64,000 bases of DNA, from assembly GCA_963457665.1 (NCBI GenBank), contig OY735231.1:33281869-33345868 (forward strand), given 5' to 3'. Origin of the DNA: Thysanoteuthis rhombus. Taxonomy: Eukaryota > Mollusca > Cephalopoda > Oegopsida > Thysanoteuthidae. Every line of letters begins with the position of its first letter. Within the stretch, counting starts at the first letter, position 1. The notes beneath the pieces are model-generated. The model ran no database searches. It was not told where the DNA came from and saw nothing but the letters and a program-made list of their open reading frames with translations. A program made the position numbers and the translations under genes. Shown here one piece after another: positions 22,602 through 35,079 of the stretch.

Positions 22602-25600
22602 GTAAGATGAAGATTAAAAATATATTTTTGTTTGTTTTAAATGAATATCAATCATGCTTCATAATTTCTAAAGCCTAAAAAATAATATTGTCACTTTTGT
22701 AACACTCTTTTAATTTCACGAAATACTGACAATGTTTCATTTCAACAACTATTTCCCGATTCTCCGTTAAAGGTCTGACTTTTTTGAAAAATTAGATATT
22801 GACGAAATAATTCTTTAGATTTTATCTGAAAATTACGAATCATTTCACGATCAGACGTGTCGAGAAAAACCAGAATTGTTATTTATGTACTGTTTTTTTT
22901 AAAATTTAGATGTCATGTACGTTGGTCTAACATAATAAATGACAACAAACAATTACAGGGTATCTCAAAAGTCGAAGTAGACTCATTTTATTTAATTTTT
23001 ACCCGTATAAACAGACAAATACTTCTGGAAATCAGTGCACATAAACTAGAATGTTCGAGAAATTCGTCATTCAAATTTTGCCAAGTTCAACAAATTGGAA
23101 TTGCTTCATAGGTAGAATTCGACGTGTGAGCAAACTTCATTATAACACTTCGGCCGACGTTGCCTTGGGTTCATAAAGGATGTGTTTTTAGTGTAAAGAA
23201 GGATATTAAAGCTATTATTATCGGCCTATGAAACTCTTTGTGTTTTTTCCAAGCATATTATTCAAAAATGTATTTATCAGTCGAACGGAATTCATCGTAC
23301 AAATACGTTCACATTTCACGAAGGATTTTGCTTTCTCTACATTTGCTGTTAGATGGTTCCATTGATTCATTATTCGGCTTGAGTAACAGTTCTTTCTCAA
23401 ATTTGACGAAGGGTCGAACTTGAAAGGCTTGAGGCTGCGCCCCTCCCCCTATCGCTTTTTTGATCTTGTATACATGAACTTGGCCCTTGGGGTTGCCCCT
23501 CGAAAGGAAATCACCAACTTGGCTACGATTTTGTACCTAGGATCTAACGTTAGTGCCATCGCTATAAAAATAACAATTAAGATAGATGTAGAGCTTTTTA
23601 AGTTTCAAAGAATTTCTCAGACATTGACTTGTTGATATTGAATTCAGAAAGATGTAACAGAAATCTGAATTATAGAAGAAAATGTATAATCACTTTTAAG
23701 ACAACCTGTATTTGTCTTTAAAACTGATACGATTTATACATTTTGTTTTCTGTCTTATTGATTCAATGGTTCATGAGTCTTTGTCTTTTAAAGTGTTATC
23801 TTTGCCTTTTGTCAAATAATGAGAACACGTGAAGGGGACATGTATAACTATGGCTTCTCTTATCTTTGTGAACCAAGATTTAGAAGGGTTTTCCACCTCT
23901 ATAGCAGACCCTCTAGTCCATCTATCGACTTAGGAGTTTTGGGTGTAACCGAAAAGTTTCAAATGAACTTTTTTTTTTCTTCTCTGTGGTCTATTGTTCT
24001 AAGGGGTCAAGGCTTGCATTCCAGGGTAGGCGTGAACATCTCACCCAAAGGCATTTTTTGAAATTCAAGATGGCGTCCAAAATAGCTAATGATGCAAATA
24101 ATGCCCCCAATTAAGACCTTACTGACTAATAGCACATGAAAATTAGGTTTTTTAATGATGGCAAAATCCAAGTTTTGCTCTTGAAAGCTCTGATTCTTTT
24201 TCCATCCATATGGTAATCAGTAAGCTGAATGTGTAGCTCAAGAACTTGTGTTATTTACAACACAAAATGCATAACACTTATAAATCATGTAGGTGTTTAT
24301 TTGAGTTCTCCATGGTTCAAAAGTTGTAAGTACAACTCAGTTCAAATTAGGAAATGATATTAGATACAAAAACCATCATGTAAACTTGATTTTGCAAATT
24401 TATGAACAAATTACAAGCAAATCTGTCTAATAAAACTTCTCATTATTTCTAAACTTACAAATTTGTCGTATTGCAGTTGTGTGTTGTACTGATATTCATG
24501 TTCTGATTGTTGCCAAGAATAAGTCTCAGCTGATAGACCTTATTTGTGAAGATTTGATAAATCAAACAATTTGTATTGCAAAACGGGTTACATCATCAAT
24601 CGAGGTCTTTGAGACAGCAACTGGAGCTGGGTACAAATTGTGGGAGGAAGAAGAGAGCAAAAGCATCGTTAATGCTCTTAAACTACCGTCTTCAACAGAT
24701 GAGGCATTGTACGACAATGTGGCCCATGCTCACATTCAAGTGGCTGTTTGAAAGAGTTCTTTCGAGGCTAACATTGTGGTACCAAGACGAGGGATCCAAT
24801 TCATTGATTGCATTTTCAATTCCATCAAAATTTTTATTAGCACCGGATGTATGTCTGGAGGTGATAATGTGTGCTGAGGAGACAAACCGTGTAGTACTCA
24901 AAAGTGTGGTTGTAGCAATGCAGGAAAGGCCTGCATGGAGTTTTGCAATTGTCAAGGAGATGATGAATGCTGGGACCAAGAGTGAACAATTACATAATCG
25001 AGGATGAAGATGAGTTAGAATTTGATAATGACTGGGATGAGTGATGTGAAAAATCAATCTGTCACTAAATTGGTAAATGGAAGAACTCACTCAGCAAAAG
25101 GCTTTTTTAGTACTTTGAGTATAAGTTTAATTTTGAATTCAAGTTTAAATCCCTTCCAAAAAGGTTTGTTGAAAATTGTTTATTGCAAATTTCCCTGATC
25201 TTGTACTAATCATTGTCATATTTTGAATACATGATTTCATCCAACAAGCGCATGCATAATGTATTGACACTTCACAACCAAAATTAGTACCCTACCACCA
25301 CCATAGACGTGGGCATAAACAATAAACTCATGGGAGGTATCACTCTTCAAGACTATATTTTACATGAGGTTGCATTTGTTACTGTCACAGATTTTTCTGT
25401 CTATTCTTGGTATGCATTGAATCAAAACTTATTGGTAACCTCTTTCATGAAAGTAAGTGACCATCTACCACTTGCTGTTTGCACTGCTCTAGTTTCATCA
25501 TCGATGGCCATTTTGCCTTCCGTGTTAACATCTATATATCCAACGGGTTTGTAGTGTACAAGATTGAATCCCTCATCATTAAAAACCTCTAAATTGATGT

Positions 25601-28600
25601 TCCTGTTATCTTTCTAATGGAATTAGAGATTGAGATATGGACATTTGCATTTCCTGTATTGGCATCCATCTTTGATTTTGTTAAATGGCTAAGGTTTTAC
25701 TCCTACCCTAAAATGTAATCTTGGACCTCATAGAATGATATTCCACTGAGGAAAAAACTTTATAGTAGACTTTAGGGTTACCTCCTTGCCCATCACAGCA
25801 AACAGACTATGCTGTTGGCCAGCAAGGCCTGTTCAGGAAAGGTGGGGGGGTTTCATAGAAGGTTTCGCAGTTGGGGGAAGCTTTCACCTTGTGCTGTTGC
25901 TTCTTTACTTCTGCTTTTACCGATGGACCATTCACCACCATATCTCTCTGTTGTCTGCCTCTGTTGCCCACTGACAATAGTTGATTGCACAGGACATGTT
26001 TTAAGGAATCCTTGTACCCCTCTGGGGGGGGGCTCCACTTCTCAGACAAGTTCTCCAAACTGGACAGTCTTTGGAAAATGATAGTCCTACATCATTTTTT
26101 CCAACTGTGCACAGCTTTAAATGCAGCAGACATGATCCACAAGTCAACCATCAGATTCCACAGAAGAGGCTCATCTTTGTTTGTGCATACATGGGTATTT
26201 AAAAAATAAGACTATGGGAATCTTCTTGAAAGAGCTATTCTATGATATTCAGAAAAAACTATTTAAACAATGAATTAACCCTTTGATCCATGAACCACTT
26301 TCAACTACAACAGTGGAGCTCTACAATGAAACACTTTGTAGATTGATCAGAAACTTAAAAAAAGATATTCACCCAATGGTTGAAGGGGGGATAATTTCAT
26401 TCTGGTGTCTTTTACTAATGGCATTATTTTTATGAATTTAAGAGTTAATAACATAACAATGAATGTATAGTTTGTCTGACAGAATGAGACAATTGTAGAG
26501 TCAATTTATTCAGAAACATGTTTCATCCAACACCGGATTTAACTGATTAGCTAATTGAACAGCCGGCCTTGTAAATGAATAAAGACATTCCCGCACAACA
26601 CTCATTGTCTTTATTCTTTTACGTGGTTGGCTGTTTGATTTGCTGTTCGGTTAATTCTGGTGCTTGACAAAATGTTTTAAAATTAATTGTCTCTACGATT
26701 ATCACATGAAAATGAATGTGAATTATTGCAATTTTTGTATGTTTTGCTTAATGTTATCATCCAATTATTGTTATCTAAAAGACCCTGCCCCAAAGTAATT
26801 CAAATAATTGGCTTCCTCTCTTAGTTATCATGTGCCATGAAACCTGTCTTTATTCTATTGCTGGTTACCATATCTTATTGGGTTTGTTTTTCAGTGTCAG
26901 TTCTGTGCTCAACAAAGATGTGAAGCAATATGGAAAGAAATATTTATTTGATGGGAAAGATGAAACCTGTTGGAATTCAAGTGAAGTAAGTTGACTTTAA
27001 AGAATCTCTCAAATGAAGACAATTAATCAAAGAAAATCGACTCACCATGATTTTTATGGATTTTTTAGTTTAAGAAGTACAAATTTGTGTGCAATTTTTT
27101 CTCTTTCTTTTTCAAATTTAATTCACAGAAGAGGTCCACTTAGTTTTTTACTATTCACTGGAGAATTCCATCGTTGATTACCAACAGTTTATGAATTTAA
27201 GAGTTAAGCACCGGATTATGGATTAACATTTTGTTGAATTGTAGAAATCAACAGCTGTTCCTGCTTCTAGCTATCAAAATAGATGGGAAGGGAGGGGATA
27301 CATTCGTACACACTCATGGGAATATGACATCTAGGTTCATGAACATTGAATGGAAAGTTGTGAATACAACAAATATATAATGAGGCTGCCTTTTCACCTG
27401 GCATTCACATTTTGCAACAGAAAACTAGCAAGGTTTGGTGGTATTCCTTTGGTTAGTGGCAATAATACTTTGGCCCTCTAACCACACCTGATCCTAGGGT
27501 CATCATCTGATGATAGCTTTGTTGGTGACACAGTGGTTGTTGTCAGAAGCATGTGTATAATATTCTATATCAAATTACCTAATATTTTTTGATAGTACAA
27601 GGTGCGATAACAACCAAATTATTCTTTCAATTTTTAACAAGCCACCATTCCACGACCAGAACTCCTCCGGGGCTAAAATTTTATTCATGGGATCAACTCG
27701 TCAGTAGAATTTTTGTAGTCTTAGTCAAAAAACACTTTCCTCACAGCAACAAATTATATGAAATTCTCAACAAGAAGACAATTATAATAGGATATAGCTG
27801 TATGATCAACAGGGAAGGGGGATAACTCAATTCGTCCCTACTATTAAAACTTGACTTCATTATTTGAATTTTAGGAAAAGAAAGTCATCTTATCATTGTT
27901 ATAAAAGGAAAGAGTACTTTGATCCAGTGTTCATTTGAAAAATCTCAGCTGAGTGAAACAGAGCCAATATTCCTTTGTGATGATTATAGCTGACACTGAA
28001 CATCAGAAAATTATTGCTGGTGCACTATGGGATAAAAAGAACAAAACATTCGGGGGGGGGGTATTTAAAACTCTATATGAATCAATTTTTTATCCAATTA
28101 CAACACTTCCACAAAAAATTTTTCTTGAGAATAATACTTTCCAATTTAACAACTTTTTAAAACAAATTAGTAGAACAGTAATTAGAACCATAGTTACCCC
28201 TACATATGCAGCTTGAAGATAGTAAAATGCAGTCTTATTTGCTGAGGTTATGACAAGGAATACCCAGGAGAAAAATCTGCCTTAAGAAATAAAATCAAAT
28301 ATATGAGCAACAAATCAGAGACCCATCCACTAAAGTTCACGAAATCAGTAAGCATATAGATGGATGTTCACCACGGAACTAAAATTTTCATTTTTTTTTT
28401 TCTCTCTACAAAATGTAGACAGTCAATATTGTATACAGAATAAGGGAAACCAATTTTATTAAGACTTTGAAGCCTGCATTAAATTTCAGATAGTTAATTT
28501 TGAGTTAAAACATCAACTCTGATTTTCTTCTGGGTCACCCTTTGGTGATGGATGTATTTTCCATTGCTCTGCAAACTTTTTATAAGTTGAGAACCGGTTT

Positions 28601-31309
28601 GTATCTGTTATCTTCCTTCAAACATACGATTTTTCTAATGGCAATCTTTTCTGCTTATATACTTGTAATCATTACAAACATGTAATCAGTATTTACAATA
28701 TAATGTCCATTGTGAGCTTCAGCAAGAACTATAACAGATGCAGCAAATAAATATCCAAGAAGGAAAAGGCCCTTGTATGTAATGGGTGTGAAAACTGGCT
28801 GCATACTGAATGCAAGTCGATTGCAGAAGGAATATACAAAATTTACAAAGAGATCACATAGCAATGTCAAAAATGGGAGAGTCTACTTATCAATGATGCA
28901 GCAAAGAAGACTGAAGATGTGTTAATTTCAGAAAAAAAAAAGGTTGAAGGTGATACTTGAACTAAAAAGTATTGATAGAACATGAAAAACGAATAGCGAA
29001 ACATGGTTGCAAGAAAGACCACAGATGAAAAAGAGGAGAAAATCTGATGGTATTTTACCTACCAGAATCCATGGAAGATGACCTTGAAGGAAGAGAAGAA
29101 GACTTTCTTAAAATTTAAAAAGGTGCAAATGAAATGGACTTCAGGAAACTATGGATTTCAAAGGGCCAGTTAAAGACATGGAATTTGCTGAGAAAATGTA
29201 GATGGGGTGGGGTCAGGAAACAAGATATTGGTCCCCTACCAAAAAACAGGGAAATGATATGAAGGAAGAAGGAAAAAATGGAAACAAACTGGTACATTAA
29301 AGTATATATATTTTGAATCAGAATGATCTAGATTAAAAAAAAATGTCATTGGTTTTTATGTTAGCTGAAAACTTCATTAATAAATGAAAATTTGAGGTCA
29401 CCATTTGACCTCTCAGAATACTTGATCAGAAAAATTAACAGGCCCATTTAGTATTCCAAGACATTGGAATTCCTAAAGAGAACAATATAGCTGAACCACT
29501 CTCCAAAATCATAAGCATTTCTTCAACTACAGGTATTCAGCCAAACAACTTAAAAATGGTTGAAATTATCCCAATATTTGAAAAAGTTTCTAGATTATAG
29601 ACCCATTTCTTTTCTATCAAATATGAATAAGGTCTTTGAAAAACTGGTTTTCAATGAAAAAATTTCCTAAATTTCCACATTATCACAACAGTTTTTATAA
29701 GCTACAGTTTGGATTTTATCCCAAATACTCTGCTGTGCATGCACTAATAAACCTTACAGAATAGAATCTAAGAGACAATGGATGCTCATTTTAATCCTAA
29801 AAAGTATGTATGTGGTAGATTTGTTGATTTCTAAAAAGCATTTGACTGTCAATTGACATACTTATAGAAATTCTTGATCATTATGGAATTAAAGGACCTA
29901 CTAATAACTGTTCTAAATTATATCTAAATAGTAGACCAATATGTTCCAGTACTAGGGTTTAAATCTCCGAAGAAAACAATGAAACGTCGAGTTCCACAAG
30001 GATCTACTAGGCCTGCTTCCTTTCCTAATGTATATCCACCTTTCATTTTCAATCTACTACCAACCAGTTTGCTTATAAGAGAAAAGTCTTATTAAAATGA
30101 TACAAAAGAAATTAAATTCTGACTTTGAATATCTCTATAAATACTTATTGGCCAATAAAATTTCCTTGAACACCCATTAAAACAGAACAAATACTTCTTC
30201 AGAAAACCTTTAGAGAAATTACTTGAAAATATTGAATTTAAAATGAATAACCAAAGAATCTACCCTACTTCCCACATTAAATATTTTAGTGTGTTTCTCG
30301 ATGGCCGCAAAACAAATAGTAAATGTAAGCCCCGTTGTTTTGATTGCAATAGAATTTACATCTCTTTGAATTCCTGTTTTTCACTCTCAAAACCAATCTA
30401 TACGAGCAAAATTTCTGTTTTGTTCAAATACTTATAAGCAGTACTGAATGAGAATATATATATATATATATATCGTGAAAGAATATGAATGATTTAACGC
30501 ACTGATAGGGATAGAGACAAACTATTTCATTCTAGGTCAGAGATAGGTGTCAAGTGCTGACACAAACCAAATACACTTCGAAGTACCTTAAAGGTCAAAA
30601 CATTGAAATGTATACCCCCCCCAAGTAAACTTTCTCCGACACTGAAACAACCATGAAAAAATTGAAAAAAAATTAGTCAAAGTCAAAAACGAGCTTGTAA
30701 TACGAACACCAGAACAACCAAAAAACAAATATGAAAAAAGTTCTTTTAAAAAGAAACAAAATGATAAAAAAATTGAAAACTAGCTTAAAAACATGCTAAT
30801 TAAGTGAATTGAACAGATAATACATCTTAATTAAACAGGATGCACAAAAAAAAACAAGTAATCGTTGAAAGCAAAAGCAGTTAATTGTAATGTTATCTGA
30901 ATAAACACACCTTAGATAAAGCGGTATCATATAATGTGTTGCAAGGTTAATGATTACAATTTACTTCTACCATCACATTTCAAATCAAAGTGAAACTAAT
31001 TCCTTATAGTATATAATGTCTATCTGATGAGCTGAAGTAGCGAAACAAAGGTTTCAGATTTTTTTATAGACCAAATTCCATCAATACATATATGTATGTT
31101 GTGCACCCTACTACACCACCCTTATCTAATTTTATGGAATATCTGTAAGATATTTGTTTTTTTGGGCAATGCTAGGTATCCCTGCTAGTGTGTATATGTA
31201 TATATATATGTGTGTGTGTGTGTGCGTGTGTATATGTGTATATATGTGTGTGTGTGTGTGTGTATATGTGTATATATGTGTGTGTGTATATGTGTATATG
31301 TGTGTGTGT

Positions 31310-31343
<34 letters not shown>

Positions 31344-31468
31344 GTGTGTGTGTGTGTATATATATATATGTGTGTGTATGTATATGTGCGTGTGTTTGCA
31401 TATATATGTATGTATGTATATGTGTTTGTGTTTGCATATATATGTTTGTAAATGTGTTTATGTTTGTA

Positions 31469-31507
<39 letters not shown>

Positions 31508-34500
31508 ATATGTATGTATGTATATATGTGGATATATTTTGAAAATCTACCACGTGAAACAGATTTGGTTCACACTGTAAATGGGACATTTAACTCATAG
31601 TAAATTCATTATATATAAACAAAGCTGCTGTCAGATAAAATTAGGTTCAATCTTTTCTGTGCCCGTCACAGAAAGTAATTACAGGCTGACAATCAAAGAA
31701 AGGATTCGGTGTCACTTTGTATCTTAATTTTGGTCTTATTCTTTTGCCCATCTATATTTAATAACAACGTTATTTCAGTGATTGTCTTCTGCTACAATGT
31801 AGAAGAAAAACAGAAAATGTGAATAAATGATTGAAAACCAAAGTAATAATGTCCCTGCTGGGCAATCTGATTAAGATCAGTCTTGGAGACAAACGGTAAA
31901 GTGTATGGTTCTGAAATTACCTTTCTTGACTGTCTTACCTTCTTTATTACCTCTGGCAATCAAGTTGGGATAGGTATATGGTAGGCTCAGCTAACAAAAA
32001 ACATTAAATTGATAAAGTACTAAAGATTTAGCAGACGTAAGGATAACAGCCTACTTTTATTTTACGAATTAGGCTTCAGTTCTTTTTCTTTGCTTTAAAA
32101 CTTAATATGTTGTAGCTTGGACATAGAGCTTTCCAGATAGGTATATTGCCAAATCAGACGGTGATAAGGGTGTACATGAATAATCAAATGAACACATGAA
32201 AGTAAACATTAGTTTATGTTCAATACAGTTTATTTAAAGTTCTATATTTAAGCTACAACATATCGAAATTTCAGCTCTCTAGGTCTCTTTTTAAGGGTTT
32301 TAGAGCTGAAATTTCATATTTAAGCTAAATTCATATTGTAAAAGTTAATTTTTCACTGGTTATATGTATTCACTCATTTTTGTGTCTATCCACACAGTAT
32401 TTCTGTTAGTTCTCAATGGATTTTAATGTCATTTTGCGGTAAGATAAGCCATGGGCTAACAAAGAATTGATTAAATTTTGGGGTGAAAGCCGGAAATTTT
32501 TTTCAATTGAGATATGCATTAAGAAATGGATATATATATATGATATGACAGAATGATTATAAATTGCTTTGTACTATGTATATGGTTAATATATCGCTTG
32601 CCCTAGAAATAGAATGAACAATTAGAGAATTGCATTATTGGCGATTCTTTAGTTCAATGGTCAGAGTATCGCTGCATTCAAACAGCTACCCTATTGGTCA
32701 CAGGTTCGATTCCTGCAGCTGTTCCGTTTTATCTAATTGTTTATTCTATTCACATTGTTTAGGGTGAGTGATATATTAACCATGTCATGATGGAAGATCA
32801 TTTCAAATAAGTTTCTATATAATGTAATACAATTTATAATCATATATATATATTCCTTAATTAGAAATTTTTTTTTCTTTCATCTATGCTTGTGTACACT
32901 CATGTTTGATCATACAATGTCCATTTAAATTCTCACTGAATTGTGGAAGAGTGGGCCATGGGGCAAGGAAGAATTGATTAAATTTGGGGGAAGATCTAGG
33001 AATTTTATACCTTGGTCTGAAGTATGGAAAATCAAGATACAGTTACTTCTACAGTATCGTTGCTATATTAAAACCAGTTTTCATTCAGATTTTAGTTGAT
33101 GTATGATGCAACATTTTAATTGGATGGGTTATAAATTTTCATCTTCCTTCAAGAAACTACAAGGAGTTTAAGATACAAAGGAAAATCAAGATAAATTTTG
33201 AAAAACAAAATGTCTCTTAAAAAGAATGTAATTTTTTTATACATCATAATAGGCCAACTTTGATTCAGATGATGTAAACGTTTCTGTCAATTCATCCTAT
33301 GGCTCTCTTCAGGTGTAAAATGTAATATCGGTAAGGAAAGAGAGTCTCTCCTGTCAGTGTCTTTCTCTGGTAGAGCAAAGCCAGGGAAAAAAAAAATGCT
33401 ATCAAACAGAAAATCTGAACATAAATCCCAACACTTACAAATATTGTTTCAGTGATGCGTGCAGTCAGCTTGTTCCATAATTTTGAACATGGAAAAGTTC
33501 TCATTCTCTTTCTTTCTTAAACAAAGAATCCCATCTTTCTTCTCTTTCAGGCAGAGAAGAAAATTATGGTTATTAATATACCATTGATCCAATTTTATTT
33601 TTGGCAGCAATAAATTTACCTAAAAATACCATTATGGAAGTTATAACCAATACAAATCTTTATATGTATAATTTACTTTCATATTAATATAATGCAGTTA
33701 AGAACTTAGGATGAAACCTTGCAGTTCAAATATTTTATATACATTTGTGTAGAGAAAAGTCTGATGTGAATATAATCAATATTATCTTTAATATTTTCTT
33801 TATTTTGATGATTCTATCTGAGAGTGGATAGAATTAAAAGAGAAGTTGATATTCTACTATTTCCTCAGTTATTTTTGCCATCTGGTATTTTAAAAAATCA
33901 ATGTAGATAAATATAATGATTATGTTAAGAATAACATTATTTTAGGCAAGCTTGTCTCTATGGTTTCTTATGCTCTTATAAAGATAAAATCGATTCTGTT
34001 CATAGTTTTACTATAAAAAAATACTGTTCAAAAATTCATATTGCTGTAGGTGTGTTTTGAATATCAATTTTGAATTGAAGACAGTAGTTGGTGATTTCAT
34101 TGTAAGTGAATCTATAACTTTTATTTGTTGGCCCTCCCGAACTAATGTTTCCTTATGACTACAAAAATATTCTTTGAATTTTAAGCTGACAGTGCTGATA
34201 AATTAAGTCTAAAATCCATAAAAGGAATCACAATTTCAAAGGAAATGACTTCTGATTAAAATTCTCCCTTTGATCATTTGGTGATTTAAAAAAAAATTTT
34301 TTTTCTTTGAATTTAATTCACAGAAGAGTTTCTCTATTTTTATGCTATTCATTGAAGAGTTACACTATCAAGGAAGGAAAGAGAGTCTTTCCTATCAGTC
34401 TCTCAGAGGTATCCAGTAGTTTATGAATTTGAGGGTTAAGACAAGAATTCCACCATTTTTTTTTTCTTTTTCTTCAATAAAACTATATAAAGTATGATAG

Positions 34501-35012
34501 CTTGCTAATCTATATCGTGGTAAAGAGAAATCCTGGAGTAATGGAAAAATGAAGTTGATATTTCAGTCAGTATATCTTTTCTCCATGAATAGTTGATTGA
34601 GTGAAACTATTCTGGGTGTTTGTTGCTTCTAAGTCTATCTCGCATATCACAAACTTCAGAGAACTTAATGTCTGGCCAAGACAGAGAAACCTGTGATATG
34701 TGTAGCCTAGGCAGAGATAGTTTTCACCGTGGCTTGAGAGCACTATTTATATTTTTTTTATACAAACTATAATTCTGTCCCTTTTATTTATTTTTTTTTT
34801 TTTTTTAAATAAATGTTCCACTTCATCTGTCCAAAACTTGTGATTTTATAAAATTTTTGATAGCGTATGTTTGTGTAATAAAACTATTTGTTTCCAATTG
34901 ATTTTTCATGTTAACTGGAGCTAAAACATCTGAGACAAGAATGAATAATGATTGTATAAAAAATAGAATGAAAATTCTGTCCAAAATGCAATATGATCCA
35001 TGGAAATTGAAA

Positions 35013-35079
<67 letters not shown>

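Noticed and set aside
31132-31600. Long open frames of 110-148 codons on both strands
   Set aside because: They are translations of a (TG)n/(TA)n tract (Cys/Val/Tyr or His/Thr/Ile repeats), not proteins.
32639-32726. True tRNA gene
   Set aside because: A and B boxes are good, but the anticodon arm and acceptor pairing are poor and a repeated non-tRNA body follows. It is a SINE head.
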